Virus record (IMG/VR): IMGVR_UViG_3300027896_000011
Location: 62,001-126,000 of that record
Reading direction: 5' to 3' (one strand)
DNA from: a virus
DNA: 64,000 bases
Shown: piece by piece, positions 1 through 9,320 of the stretch
How positions within the stretch are numbered: position 1 is the first letter of the stretch
How the letters are laid out: every line of letters begins with the position of its first letter
Position numbers and translations under genes: made by a program
Notes under the pieces: model-generated
What the model was told of the DNA's origin: nothing
What the model saw: only the letters and a program-made list of their open reading frames with translations
Databases searched by the model: none

Positions 1-1563
1 GGTGGTGCCCGTGGACCTATGATGGCAGATGTTGGTGCAGCAGGAGGGATAGGTAAAGAAAGCAGTGTTCATAGTGAATTTCTGTTTGATGCTATACTGC
101 CTACCATTACTAGAGAGCAAGCTAATGAAGTTCTCAGTAAAGTAGGCGGGGATACTTCAGATGCATATAGCTTGGCAGGTACTTTGGCTAAGAATGCTGC
201 GGCTAAAGAGATCATAAGCAAACTAGCTAAAATAGCTTCTGGCAATATTGTTACGGGAGAAGATTACCTACGAAAAATTGCTAGTTCTATTAAACCAAAC
301 GTAGTTCAGGTTCGTAGAGTAGATAATGGTTTCCGTATCAAGACAGCTAATTCTGAAGCATTTATACCTGATGCCCAAGATATTCCTCGCCCTGCTGCTG
401 TAGGTGCTCTTGGCGGAGATATGGTATCAAAAGTAGAAACTGATGGGACTACGACTATCACTACTCAGCCTGCTGTAAAACAAACATTAACTGATTTAGT
501 GATCGAAGTAGTTAACAAGTTTGGGGTATATAAAGTCAAAACTCAAAATGAAAATCGTGAATTGATCGGATGGGTATTCCCTAAGATCATGGATTTTGAT
601 GGCACACTACTACCTATGGCGCTGTTCACTAATGGTAGTGAATCTGCGGTACAAGAAAATATTGCAGGGGTGGCTGTTGCTAAGACTTCAGATCTTATTG
701 ACGTAGACCCTGAAGGACTTGGCTGTTTCTATTACGCATCCTCAGAAGGCGCAATTGCATTTACCCCAGTTAATGTTACTGCAGTAGAAGAGACCCCGCA
801 TGGTAGTAGCTTTCATTGTGATACTACTTTAGGGGAAAAGGTCATGGTTACTAAGGTACCTGGATTAAAAACCTCTGCCATGATTGAAGAAGGTCATTTC
901 GGTATTCCAGAAGAGTGTGGATTTATCTCATTTAATAAGACTGTAGATTTAGCATCCTCTCCTGATGAGTTCACTAAAGTCGGTCAAGCACTTGCTATGA
1001 CTAATGCGGTACGTGTGATCACAGACGGTACTACATATACTTTTGAAGGACAAGTGATTGATAAGATTGCTAGTGTTACTCCTACGGAGTTTTTGGATAA
1101 AGATGATACTGTGTTCTTAGGTGCTGTACTCGGACAAGACCCAGATCAGTTCTCTAAAGATTTAGATACAATGCATAAGAGGGCAAGTCAAGAGCTTTGG
1201 TTTTCTTCTCGTCCAGTAACTTTAATGAGCGAGAGATATGCTAAAGCTAAGACTGCTGCAGCTACTCATCTTAATGGCTTACCTCTTCTTCGAGCATATT
1301 TATTAAAAGAAGCAGCACTTCTAGAAGACCCGACGGCAGTAGATAAAGTATTATCACTAGGGTTTATTACCCCTGAAAATGTTTCAATCTTTGCCGGGTA
1401 TATTCCAGAGTTTGAAACAGTTATACGGAAGTTAGCAGAATTACTAGTGGCTACAAGAATGGGTCTACATACCGTAGATGAAGGGGCGTTACAAAGGTCT
1501 TTGGTGCATCTAGATAAGGTAGTGAGCGGGTTAAAAACACTAGATGCGGCTCCACAGGCCTAA
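1..1563 (+). CDS. Structural-block protein of unknown function, 5' end outside the window
   Basis: The frame is open from base 1 (six codons precede the first ATG at 19), so the gene very probably begins upstream and at least 520 residues are visible. I see no catalytic motif, signal peptide or membrane segment. Short Lys-hydrophobic-Ala patches such as AKIASG, LRKIASS and RKLAELL resemble those scattered through the other virion proteins here. It lies upstream of two smaller genes and the large terminase on the same strand, so a head or portal-region role is possible from position alone; the sequence itself gives no direct support. Confidence 0.7.
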   Translation, partial: GGARGPMMADVGAAGGIGKESSVHSEFLFDAILPTITREQANEVLSKVGGDTSDAYSLAGTLAKNAAAKEIISKLAKIASGNIVTGEDYLRKIASSIKPNVVQVRRVDNGFRIKTANSEAFIPDAQDIPRPAAVGALGGDMVSKVETDGTTTITTQPAVKQTLTDLVIEVVNKFGVYKVKTQNENRELIGWVFPKIMDFDGTLLPMALFTNGSESAVQENIAGVAVAKTSDLIDVDPEGLGCFYYASSEGAIAFTPVNVTAVEETPHGSSFHCDTTLGEKVMVTKVPGLKTSAMIEEGHFGIPEECGFISFNKTVDLASSPDEFTKVGQALAMTNAVRVITDGTTYTFEGQVIDKIASVTPTEFLDKDDTVFLGAVLGQDPDQFSKDLDTMHKRASQELWFSSRPVTLMSERYAKAKTAAATHLNGLPLLRAYLLKEAALLEDPTAVDKVLSLGFITPENVSIFAGYIPEFETVIRKLAELLVATRMGLHTVDEGALQRSLVHLDKVVSGLKTLDAAPQA

Positions 1564-1578
1564 GTACTTGAGGGTACC

Positions 1579-2487
1579 GTGGCAGATCCAAAACACAGCC
1601 CCTGCGAATTCTTCTGCAAGTTCCTGATTTCAAAACGGGAATACGATATAGGTACGCTTATGGCTATTCTTGAGGACCATCAGTTAGCGTCTTTAGGTAG
1701 ACGCTACCTGGAGGAACTCAAAGAAAAGATGGAGCCATTCCCAGACCCATGGGTAACTACACCTACCGGGGAGGAAGAAAACTATAAGATAACTATGGAT
1801 TATCTGCGGAAACAGAATATCTATGAGTTATGGTTTCCTACCCCGGCAGTAAATGAAGCATTCAAAATACTTGGAGACCCAAGATTAAGAGAAAATACTG
1901 AACAGCTAATACTGTCTTCTTTACGCTTCGAAGAGATCGTAGCTAAACTCAATAAGTATCACGTTACTACTCTTACCGTAGAAGGCGTCTCTGCTTTCCA
2001 GCACTACTTCTGGAATCGTCGCCTGTTATCCATGACAGAGTGGGTAGAATTTATGGACCATAAACCTGGTTCATACGCTCGTATCACTACCATTATAGCC
2101 TCCCCAGACGTACAAGATATGGTGGTGCCTTGGTTGTCAGGAATGACAGGACCACCATCTAGTATCAATACAGGCGTCGTTGCTCGCCGTATGCGAGATG
2201 TGGCCTTTCTAAAGGTTCTTGAGATTGAAAAGCAACCTGCTAGTATTATCCATTCTAAGATGATGAAGAACTATATGGATGTTATTACGGCTGCAGAAAA
2301 TGAAATGCGCCAGAGTGATGTAGCTCTGAAAGAGGTTCTACAAGCTTTCGAAAAGTTCAGAATGAAGAAAACTGTAGGAAAAATTCCATCTATAGAAATG
2401 CTAGCAGGTGTAAACTACAGTCATTCTGGGTCTGGAACAGACCAGACATTAATAGCCGATGCAATGCTGGAGGACAAAGATGACTGA
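1579..2487 (+). CDS. Hypothetical protein upstream of terminase (302 aa)
   Basis: A GTG start follows a GAGGG Shine-Dalgarno site 16 bases after the previous stop. The protein is soluble, mixed alpha/beta in composition, without recognisable motif. Residues about 220-270 are rich in charged helix-forming residues and the C-terminus is acidic (LEDKDD). It overlaps the next gene by eight bases, so the two are probably translated together. A terminase small subunit often sits here in phage genomes, but nothing in this sequence (no clear HTH) supports that name. Confidence 0.75.
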   Translation: MADPKHSPCEFFCKFLISKREYDIGTLMAILEDHQLASLGRRYLEELKEKMEPFPDPWVTTPTGEEENYKITMDYLRKQNIYELWFPTPAVNEAFKILGDPRLRENTEQLILSSLRFEEIVAKLNKYHVTTLTVEGVSAFQHYFWNRRLLSMTEWVEFMDHKPGSYARITTIIASPDVQDMVVPWLSGMTGPPSSINTGVVARRMRDVAFLKVLEIEKQPASIIHSKMMKNYMDVITAAENEMRQSDVALKEVLQAFEKFRMKKTVGKIPSIEMLAGVNYSHSGSGTDQTLIADAMLEDKDD

Positions 2488-2992
2488 GGTCGTACCGTTT
2501 TCTGCTACTGAAGAAGAGCACAGTACCATAGATACCCTACCCGTAGATACTATAACTGTAGATAGCCTATTAGCAGCTATTCCTAAGTTTAAAGATGTAG
2601 TAAGGGGTAATCTGTTAGTACAATGGGCAATTCTTCCTGTTCGGGGGGAAGAAAAGGTATTAACATATCACATCTATAAATTAGACCGAAAAAACATATT
2701 CGATGCTGCTGAGAAAGCGTTACAAGATACTAAATGTGCAGAAGATAAGCACACTATATCTATAGAAGCTAATGCTGCTTTAGAAGAGGTGCCTTGGTGG
2801 TCTGGATTTGAAGAAAATTTACAGCAAGCGCTTAATGATCATTTTAAAACAATTACAGGTAGGTACGGGTATTATTTAGAGGTAGATAGTTGGTCTGTCT
2901 CTATAAATATTACTGATATGTTTCTTGCTGTGTGGCCTGAGTCATTCATTGAAGCCTTTGTAGATAGGTTAAAGGCTAAAATTGAAGGCTAA
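2480..2992 (+). CDS. Hypothetical protein upstream of terminase (170 aa)
   Basis: The ATG at 2480 has a GGAGGACAAAG ribosome site and overlaps the stop of the preceding gene, so it is preferred over the in-frame ATG at 2459, which lacks a site. The protein is acidic at its N-terminus and contains a tryptophan-rich middle (VPWWSGF) and two beta-like segments, but no family is recognised. Its 3' end is followed at once by a GC-rich hairpin (2999-3014), which suggests that transcription may end or pause before the terminase gene. Confidence 0.7.
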   Translation: MTEVVPFSATEEEHSTIDTLPVDTITVDSLLAAIPKFKDVVRGNLLVQWAILPVRGEEKVLTYHIYKLDRKNIFDAAEKALQDTKCAEDKHTISIEANAALEEVPWWSGFEENLQQALNDHFKTITGRYGYYLEVDSWSVSINITDMFLAVWPESFIEAFVDRLKAKIEG

Positions 2993-2998
2993 GTTGAA

Positions 2999-3136
2999 AC
3001 CGGCTAACGCCGGTCAACCAACTTTGATTAAGGGTCTGTATGCGAACAACACATAACAGACCCTACCAAGTTGGCAGAGTGACAAATTGAGATTAAGATC
3101 TCCCTTTTGTCACAATACTTATACCACAATGTGGTA
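2999..3136 (+). promoter_or_regulatory. Structured leader in front of the terminase gene
   Basis: The gap holds four inverted repeats in a row. ACCGGC/GCCGGT (2999-3014) is a tight hairpin. CCAACTT (3018) pairs with AAGTTGG (3068) and encloses AGGGTCTGT/ACAGACCCT (3031-3064). GTGACAAA/TTTGTCAC (about 3079-3112) encloses GAGAT/ATCTC. TACCACA/TGTGGTA (3122-3136) is a 15-base near-palindrome just before the start codon. The first is terminator-like; the rest could control translation or bind a regulator. A TATAAG-like sequence on the minus strand overlaps the last repeat. Confidence 0.6.
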
Positions 3137-3145
3137 AGATTTTAC

Positions 3146-6100
3146 ATGGCTACGATCCGAATAGATGAAGCTGATGTCTTGAATAGTGCGAGAGCCATTC
3201 CTCTTTCGCATACTATGGATGGTTCAGATATCCCCTCTTTTGATTACAATGAGGCAGGAGAGGCACAGGATTTTGGTTTAGACTTAGAGCCGGAAGATAT
3301 TGAAGAAGAGGAGTACAATGCCTCTAGTGCTCTAATAGGAGTTTCCCCTTCTGAGTTTGCGGAAACAATAATAAGAGTGCCGGAAGCAGGAAGAGTTTCA
3401 GATTTTTCTTTTGAAGGTCGTGAGTACTTAAGACAAATATACGATACTCCTGCTGATAAAGTATTGCTGCAATGCGGCAGACAAATTGAGAAGTGCTGTC
3501 ATGTAGCAAGTAAGATATCTATGGAGGATGGTAGTGTAAAGAAGCTAGAAGATATTGTGTTGGGAGATAGGGTTATTGGACTAGCTCTAGACAAATCTCA
3601 TACTGACGTCGGAACAGTAATTTGGAAGTCCGAAAAGATTACTAAATTTTGTGTAAAGATCAAAACGAGGCAAGGGCATGTTACTATAGTTGCGTTAAGC
3701 CACCCTATGCGTGGGTGGAATAATTGGTCGCTAACTGGTAGTCTTTCTGAACAAGAACACTTAGCTGTCGTACGTAAAGCTGGATGGTTTACGGCCACTA
3801 CAAACTTTTCGGATAGGGAAGTAATATTAGCTGCGTACATGGTGGCAGAAGGCTATATGCCGGAAGAAAATATTTGTACATTTACGCAGAAAGAAGGGCC
3901 GGTATTGCAAGAGTTTTTGTCATTAGTAGAAGGGGACGATTACAGTACTAATGAAAGAAAGCCTGGGCTTTGGCATATTAGATTTAATGCTAAATCACAA
4001 GTATTGGCTCTCATTAAAAAAATTGGTATCTGGGCAGAGCTTTCTGCTAATAAGCATGTTCCTGATTTTGTGTGGGGGTTAGATCAAAGGCAAACTGCTC
4101 TATTTATTAATCGATTATGGGCAGGAGATGGGCATGCGAGTTTGCAAGAATCTTGTTACCATTTAGAGTACGATTCTATATCTGAACTTTTAATTAAAGA
4201 TGTACAACGGTTATTGTGGAAATTTGGTATACCATCTAGTACTCATAGATGGAAACCTACACTTTATAAAAATACTGATAAGTGGGCATATAAACTTCGT
4301 ATAGAAACTCAAGATGGGGCTATTCGTTTTATCCAGGATATAGGAGCTCTTGGAAAAACAGAGGATATTCCTATTATTGATGTAGATACAAATTCAAATA
4401 GAGATGTTTACCCAATAGGTATTGTGGAGGACATATCCACTATTCACAGGTCTAGGAGTGGTTATCAGCGTAGAGGACAATACGTACCACAACCTTCTTT
4501 ACGTTCTGCCGGACTTAGAGAGAAACCAAGATTCTTGCTAAGTAGGGATAAGTTACGGCAGTATGTAGATTTCTTCAGGTCTGATGATCGATTTGATCAA
4601 GTAAAAACAGAGCAATTAGCACGGCATTTAGATACTGATTTGTATTGGGATGAGATAGTAAGTATAGAGGAAGTGGGCGAACAAGATTGTTACGATATTA
4701 CTGTAGAAGGTACAGATAGTTTTGTAGCTGATGGGTTTATCACACATAACTCGACTACACTTGGTAATAGACTTCTTTGTTACGCAGCACTGATTAGTAA
4801 TTTTAGGTCTATATACGTAGCTCCTTCTGCGGAACAGGCAAAGGTGTTTTCAAATGATCGTATTAAAGACGTCATTGATGCCTCACCTATGCTGCGGTCC
4901 TATACCTCTTCCAAAATCAATCAAGCAGTCTTCTTTAAAAAGTTTATTAACTACTCTCAAATTAGGCTTAGATATGCGTATTTAACTGCCGATAGGGTGC
5001 GTGGAATTCCTGCTGACATGGTATTGATTGATGAGCTTCAAGACATATTAGTGGATAATATTCCTGTTATTGAACAATGTGCATTCCACTCTTCTTATAA
5101 GATTTTTCTTTATTCCGGCACACCTAAATCTGTAGATAACACTATTGCTCATTATTGGAGTGACTTCTCTACGCAGAATGAGTGGATTGTTCCTTGTGAA
5201 CGACATGGGTTACCTAATGACTCTAGTACTTGGCATTGGAATATATTGACGGAAAGAAATATAGGATCTGTGGGATTAATCTGTGACAAGTGTGGTGAGA
5301 CTATTAGTGCTAAGCATCCTTTAGCACAGTGGGCGTCTATGAACCCAATGACGGAAGATAATAGAGATAAGGTAACATTTGAGGGGTATAGGATTCCTCA
5401 GATTATGGTGCCCTGGGTAGATTGGGAGGAAATCACTATTGCGCAAGAGCAATACTCACGTTCTCAATTTATGAATGAGAAACTGGGTATGTCTTATGAT
5501 TCCGGCGTACGTCCTATTACCCGTGCGCAGATACAGGCTATTTGTAGACCTGAGCTCGAGATGGGGGATATAGAGCAATTTAAGCGTTTATCTCAAGGCA
5601 GGGCTATATATGCTGGAATCGATTGGGGTGCAGGAGCAAACTCCTCATACACACATATTTCGTTTGGGGGGTATTTAGGGTCTGGCAACTTTACGATCTT
5701 TTGGTGTCATAGATTCACCGGACAAGATGTAGATCCTGAAAATCAAATGGAATTGATCACTCAGATGCTCTCTCAACTACAGGTACGTATTATTGGAGTA
5801 GACTACGGTGGTGGTTTCTATCCCAATGATAAGTTGATTAAACGCTTTGGTGCTCATAAGGTAATGAAGTATCAATATAATCCAAGGCAAAAAAAGAAGA
5901 TATACTGGGAGCCTAATTTAAAGCGATGGATGACGCATAGGACTGAGATCATGAGCGACCTGTTTAACGCTATGAAAGCAAAGAAAATAGATTTGCCTAG
6001 GTGGGAAGATTATAAAGAACCACACGCATCTGATGTACTTAATATCTTTATTGAGTATAATGACCGGTTAAGAATAAATGAGTATAAGAAACCACCGGGG

Positions 6101-6223
6101 AAGACAGATGATGCATTCCATTCACATCTACTCTGTCTGTTAGCTTCTTGTTTAGAGCATCCACGTCCTGATATCTTTACACCTATGCAAGATACCGGAT
6201 TAGTAGAAAACTATGATGGCTAA
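3146..6223 (+). CDS. terL: Terminase large subunit, interrupted by an intein
   Basis: DNA-packaging motor: an ATPase that translocates DNA into the prohead and a nuclease that cuts concatemers. After removal of the intein (residues 117-535 of 1025) the extein reads RQIEK|STT, a terminase Walker A motif. Walker B is VLIDELQD (about 625-633), followed by a coupling motif in LYSGTPKS. The C-terminal RuvC-like nuclease has its acidic residues in GIDWGAG (about 825), GVDYGGG (about 885) and KTDDAFHSH (about 987). The ATG at 3146 is chosen because the longer frame starts at a TTG inside a hairpin. Splicing must occur for a functional ATPase. It ends at a convergent terminator before two minus-strand genes. 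Confidence 0.93.
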   Translation: MATIRIDEADVLNSARAIPLSHTMDGSDIPSFDYNEAGEAQDFGLDLEPEDIEEEEYNASSALIGVSPSEFAETIIRVPEAGRVSDFSFEGREYLRQIYDTPADKVLLQCGRQIEKCCHVASKISMEDGSVKKLEDIVLGDRVIGLALDKSHTDVGTVIWKSEKITKFCVKIKTRQGHVTIVALSHPMRGWNNWSLTGSLSEQEHLAVVRKAGWFTATTNFSDREVILAAYMVAEGYMPEENICTFTQKEGPVLQEFLSLVEGDDYSTNERKPGLWHIRFNAKSQVLALIKKIGIWAELSANKHVPDFVWGLDQRQTALFINRLWAGDGHASLQESCYHLEYDSISELLIKDVQRLLWKFGIPSSTHRWKPTLYKNTDKWAYKLRIETQDGAIRFIQDIGALGKTEDIPIIDVDTNSNRDVYPIGIVEDISTIHRSRSGYQRRGQYVPQPSLRSAGLREKPRFLLSRDKLRQYVDFFRSDDRFDQVKTEQLARHLDTDLYWDEIVSIEEVGEQDCYDITVEGTDSFVADGFITHNSTTLGNRLLCYAALISNFRSIYVAPSAEQAKVFSNDRIKDVIDASPMLRSYTSSKINQAVFFKKFINYSQIRLRYAYLTADRVRGIPADMVLIDELQDILVDNIPVIEQCAFHSSYKIFLYSGTPKSVDNTIAHYWSDFSTQNEWIVPCERHGLPNDSSTWHWNILTERNIGSVGLICDKCGETISAKHPLAQWASMNPMTEDNRDKVTFEGYRIPQIMVPWVDWEEITIAQEQYSRSQFMNEKLGMSYDSGVRPITRAQIQAICRPELEMGDIEQFKRLSQGRAIYAGIDWGAGANSSYTHISFGGYLGSGNFTIFWCHRFTGQDVDPENQMELITQMLSQLQVRIIGVDYGGGFYPNDKLIKRFGAHKVMKYQYNPRQKKKIYWEPNLKRWMTHRTEIMSDLFNAMKAKKIDLPRWEDYKEPHASDVLNIFIEYNDRLRINEYKKPPGKTDDAFHSHLLCLLASCLEHPRPDIFTPMQDTGLVENYDG
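3494..4750 (+). mobile_element. Intein with LAGLIDADG homing endonuclease, inserted in terminase Walker A
   Basis: A 419-residue intein. It begins at the first of two cysteines, which puts S6, I8 and the MEDGS turn in the usual N-terminal splicing block register. It ends in ADGFITHN, with Ser as the first C-extein residue. The conserved penultimate His and terminal Asn are present, so splicing looks intact. Two LAGLIDADG-type segments (AAYMVAEGY and INRLWAGDGH) mark a homing endonuclease domain between the splicing halves. The insertion splits K|S of the ATP-binding loop, a classical highly conserved target site. Confidence 0.92.
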
Positions 6224-6276
6224 AGAAAACTCCCGGAATTGGGTAGTTTTCTAAGAGGATTGGTTCAGGCTCCTCT
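6224..6276. terminator. Two hairpins between convergent genes
   Basis: AGAAAACT/AGTTTTCT (6224-6252) starts at the terminase stop codon and AGAGGA/TCCTCT (6254-6276) follows. They lie between the plus-strand terminase and the minus-strand gene ending at 6291. Together they are likely to stop transcription from both sides. Confidence 0.6.
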
Positions 6277-6290
6277 CATGCCTGGTGGGA

Positions 6291-6605
6291 CTACTTACAG
6301 CAAGTGAACCCTGCTGGAACTCCTGCGGTACCAAAGACATACTTATCCAGGAGTAGATAACCAGCTACTCCCACTGCTGGGGCGGCAATCACCTGAAGGC
6401 TACCCTCCACGAGGGAGCCCTCCTTTATCCGGCCCAAGCCGCTGCCGATGCCGAGTTCGTACCAAGGCCTAGTTTTTCGGTAGCCGAGGGCATTCATGTT
6501 TGTATTGAACTCCTCAGCTTTCTTTTTGGCTGCAACTGCAGCCTGGACTGTGCTCTCAACATCAGCGGGGATATCTTCACTCTTAGCGGTCTTCTCAGTT
6601 GCCAT
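6291..6605 (-). CDS. Small protein with a C-terminal hydrophobic stretch (104 aa)
   Basis: The ATG follows AGGAGAACCAC, the ribosome-site form shared by many minus-strand genes here. The N-terminal 40 residues are charged and helical. A glycine-rich segment is followed by about 22 hydrophobic residues (VIAAPAVGVAGYLLLDKYVF region) that could span a membrane. A promoter-like GGGTATAAGTATATT lies 66 bases upstream. With its neighbour it runs against the surrounding virion genes, so it is probably regulated separately. Function unknown. Confidence 0.75.
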   Translation of the reverse strand: MATEKTAKSEDIPADVESTVQAAVAAKKKAEEFNTNMNALGYRKTRPWYELGIGSGLGRIKEGSLVEGSLQVIAAPAVGVAGYLLLDKYVFGTAGVPAGFTCCK

Positions 6606-6670
6606 GTGGTTCTCCTAATTGTAAGGAAACGGCATCTCGGAATGAGATGCAAATTATCGTTTCCTCTGTC

Positions 6671-6687
6671 AATATACTTATACCCCC
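6671..6687 (-). promoter_or_regulatory. TATAAG-type promoter motif
   Basis: The minus strand reads GGGGGTATAAGTATATT. A 15-base stretch is identical to the motif at 32658-32672, and both have AGTGAAAA 17-18 bases upstream, in the place of a -35 element. It would drive the gene at 6291-6605. Confidence 0.6.
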
Positions 6688-6786
6688 CTACACCCCGTTT
6701 TTTCACTATTTAGGGGGTATTTGGGGTAGGAGAACGGTTTATAGCCTTTATAAGGGTATTTTGGGAACGGTCGGTCGGGTTTACCC

Positions 6787-7317
6787 CTATTTTAGCTCCG
6801 CTAATAGATTGTTATCCTTAAGGATTACCTTACCTTTGGCGGTTAAAGAATCAGGGTATTTACGGCACATAATTACCGCCGCATCTCTAAGATTCTTTCT
6901 GCCTTTATTTAACGTGGCAAATAACTGTTGAATGGCAGGATTTTCTCCTAGGTGTTTGTCTTGACGAACTTGGGTCATCATTTTAGTGCATAGAAGGAAA
7001 AATGGTTCCCAAGTGTGATCAAAGTGTACTATTGGCTGTAATCTAGTAAATTCATACTCAGAGAACTGTATGAAGTAGTTAGACCATCTTTCTATTACTT
7101 CTAGGTCTACAGCCCTCTGCATGATCGCTAACATATGCACCGCTTCCTTATATATCGTTAAAAGTTCGGCATCAGTAGCATTACGAAAAGCAGATAAGTC
7201 TAGGCCGTTAACCCGGATAAGGAAGGCAATTTGCTTCTCGAGATTTGTTATACGAGCATCAGTTAATCTATGTAGATGCTCTTCATCCTGCTTGCTTCCC
7301 ACGTCAATGTGCTTCAT
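6787..7317 (-). CDS. Hypothetical protein (176 aa)
   Basis: A soluble, mostly helical protein. The first 45 residues (starting MKHIDVGSKQDEEHLHRL) look like a short coiled coil, followed by aromatic-rich helices. No motif is recognised. It is encoded opposite the virion block and diverges from the plus-strand gene at 7405; the 87 bases between them contain a palindrome and a sigma70-like promoter. The position near the terminase would suit a small terminase subunit, but this is only a positional guess. Confidence 0.7.
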   Translation of the reverse strand: MKHIDVGSKQDEEHLHRLTDARITNLEKQIAFLIRVNGLDLSAFRNATDAELLTIYKEAVHMLAIMQRAVDLEVIERWSNYFIQFSEYEFTRLQPIVHFDHTWEPFFLLCTKMMTQVRQDKHLGENPAIQQLFATLNKGRKNLRDAAVIMCRKYPDSLTAKGKVILKDNNLLAELK

Positions 7318-7353
7318 GTTATCTCTAGATTATCAATGAGTTTTGATTTTCAA

Positions 7354-7385
7354 GAGTTGACATAATGCGGTCAACTCTTTATCCT
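7354..7385 (+). promoter_or_regulatory. Palindrome and sigma70-like promoter in a divergent gap
   Basis: GAGTTGAC and GTCAACTC form an inverted repeat (7354-7377) between divergent genes. The same bases give TTGACA (7357-7362), 17 bases and TATCCT (7380-7385), a plausible -35/-10 pair for the plus-strand virion genes. The palindrome covers the -35 box and could be an operator. Confidence 0.45.
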
Positions 7386-7404
7386 ACCTACAAAGGGGAA
7401 TTCC

Positions 7405-8346
7405 ATGAGTGATGCACCAGGAGCGCTTCCGCTTGGTCTGTCCTTACAGCGAGCTGCAAAATCAATAGACCCAGAACAACTCGAGCTAATGGGTAAAAAG
7501 GCTGCCGCGTTATACAGGGATAGTGGGTGTAACCTTTCAGAAGCCGTAGTAGAGACGGTCAAAGAAGCTTGCTTATCCCCGGAACAGGTAAAAAGGGTGT
7601 GTGAGTTTGCAAACACTAGTGCATACCTTGCGGAGTTTGAGAAAGCTGGAGAAATGAAAAATGTAACATTTACAGGTGGTCCTGCAGACCCTGGATACGT
7701 ATTAAAAGATTTAAATGATGGAGGTAACCCATCGTTAAATACTATCAGCTCTGATGACTATACCGCTCCTGTAAAATCTTACAAGACTGCTTCTATGGGT
7801 ATGAGTAAGATAGCAGAGGCTTTTGGAGTCATTGATGATGGAACTAAAACTGCGTCGGCTGTAAGCCGTACCAGAGACCATGCAACTCACTTCAATCCCA
7901 TTGAAGATGTTAATGACCTACGTATAACACTAGAACGGGCTAGAGAAGAATCTATCAGTAAACTCTCTTCTGCGAAAATCCTGTATGATGACGTGACTAA
8001 AGATTTATGCCACACAGTGGCACAAGCCGTGGAATCTGGTACCTCTATGGGGGACATTAGTAGAGCCTGGAGTGGGTATACTAATGATGTACGTTTTCTT
8101 AAAGAGGCTACTGTACACGTAACCAAGCATTTAAAGAGCCGGGGACATACAAAAGAAGCATTGTCCTCATCTTTTGATAAAACGGCTAATATGGGTAGTT
8201 TACCGAATCCATCGCATCCTTTAGTAGCTGGGTATGTGGCTTTCCTTAAAGTAGCGCAGGCCCATAGAATACTGAAGACATCTATAGACGTGCTAGATGA
8301 GCGCCTAGCAGAAGTAAATGCTAAGCTGCATCAAATGGCAATGTAA
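7405..8346 (+). CDS. Virion-block protein of unknown function (313 aa)
   Basis: The ATG follows AAAGGGGAATTCC. The protein is largely helical and charged, with SKIAEAFG (about residue 135) and KTA patches like other proteins of this block. No enzyme motif, signal or membrane span is seen. It opens the plus-strand gene run leading to the protease and scaffold genes, with only a few bases between successive genes, so it belongs to the same head-assembly operon. It could be a structural or internal capsid protein; this is inference from context. Confidence 0.75.
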   Translation: MSDAPGALPLGLSLQRAAKSIDPEQLELMGKKAAALYRDSGCNLSEAVVETVKEACLSPEQVKRVCEFANTSAYLAEFEKAGEMKNVTFTGGPADPGYVLKDLNDGGNPSLNTISSDDYTAPVKSYKTASMGMSKIAEAFGVIDDGTKTASAVSRTRDHATHFNPIEDVNDLRITLERAREESISKLSSAKILYDDVTKDLCHTVAQAVESGTSMGDISRAWSGYTNDVRFLKEATVHVTKHLKSRGHTKEALSSSFDKTANMGSLPNPSHPLVAGYVAFLKVAQAHRILKTSIDVLDERLAEVNAKLHQMAM

Positions 8347-8357
8347 GGAGATGCAAG

Positions 8358-8684
8358 ATGACCCCGTCTAGATATACAGCTGTAGCTTCAATTATGCGTA
8401 CTAAGGTTGCCGGAGAGATAGCAGACGCAGCTAAGAAAATGACTATAGGTGAGATGGCTGGCTCTGCGCGTAGAGGAGTAGGTCATGTTTGGGATGCAAT
8501 CAATGCTGGTGCTCAAGCCACTGCTAAACACCTAGAGGCTAAGAAGGCTCCTAAGTTCGTTTCTGGTCTTATACATGCTGCACCAACTGTTGGTGCAGCG
8601 TACTTAGGCTATAAAGGCCTTCAAGGGCTTTCTAATTGGAACACTAACCGCATTATGCGGAATCAAGTGCAGGGGGGATACTAA
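8358..8684 (+). CDS. Small alanine/glycine-rich virion-block protein (108 aa)
   Basis: The ribosome site is AAGGAGATGCAAG. The N-terminal half is a basic amphipathic helix region. The middle to C-terminus has a glycine- and alanine-rich hydrophobic stretch (AAPTVGAAYLGYKGLQG) that may insert into membranes. The stop overlaps the next ATG (TAATG), so translation is coupled. It resembles the glycine-zipper proteins at 20158, 22044 and 23439 in composition. Function unknown. Confidence 0.75.
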   Translation: MTPSRYTAVASIMRTKVAGEIADAAKKMTIGEMAGSARRGVGHVWDAINAGAQATAKHLEAKKAPKFVSGLIHAAPTVGAAYLGYKGLQGLSNWNTNRIMRNQVQGGY

Positions 8685-9316
8685 TGAACCCTGTAGAAGA
8701 GTTTCTAGAAGTTGCTACTCCAAAAGAGAAGACTGCCGCTCCTCTTAAAGCCTTGTGGCAAGGCATGAAGTTCCAAAATCTCGAGGATATATTAGCGAAG
8801 GGCGCTAAGGCTACCTCTTCTGAGAATTTTGCACACACACTAGGACAACAGTTAACAGCTGGTGGTGCGATAGGGGCAATGACATTAGGTGGCGAGGCTG
8901 CTTTCCGTGGGGTAAGACAGCTTGTAGATATGGGGGTAGATAAGTGGAGAAAGCCTATAGAATATAAAGCAATGCTTAATGCTCATCCAGAACTGCGGGA
9001 AGAAGATGCATCTAAAGTACAGGCATTGTATAACTCACTAAGACACATGTCTCCTCATATGGCAAAGGACCCGGTGATAGCTGGTTCTTTTGTACGTACG
9101 TTATTGACCCAAGGTAGTGAGGGCAGTGTGGCTATGCCCATGGATACAGCAAAGCTGTTGGCGGATACACAAAGTAAGGTAGTAGGCTCTCATAGGATGG
9201 AACCGTCCCAGTTTTCAGCGTATGTAGCTCATGGTGTTCCTGGAGAAATGCAATATCGACAGCAACGAAAAGATAAGTTAGAAGATAAAGCGCAAGAAAA
9301 TTTTGATAAAGGGTAG
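8684..9316 (+). CDS. Virion-block protein with N-terminal packaging-like motif (210 aa)
   Basis: It starts inside the stop of the preceding gene. The N-terminus reads NPVEEFLEVATPKEKTA, a variant of the F-x-E-L-x-K-I-A theme seen on several proteins here. A hydrophobic segment (AGGAIGAMTLGGEAAF) follows at about residue 60, and the C-terminal half is charged. It sits immediately before the maturation protease gene, a usual place for scaffold or internal head proteins. No family recognised. Confidence 0.75.
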   Translation: MNPVEEFLEVATPKEKTAAPLKALWQGMKFQNLEDILAKGAKATSSENFAHTLGQQLTAGGAIGAMTLGGEAAFRGVRQLVDMGVDKWRKPIEYKAMLNAHPELREEDASKVQALYNSLRHMSPHMAKDPVIAGSFVRTLLTQGSEGSVAMPMDTAKLLADTQSKVVGSHRMEPSQFSAYVAHGVPGEMQYRQQRKDKLEDKAQENFDKG

Positions 9317-9320
9317 TTAG

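Noticed and set aside
6599-6931. 110-codon plus-strand gene
   Set aside because: Covers the promoter region and the antisense of two minus-strand genes; no ribosome site.
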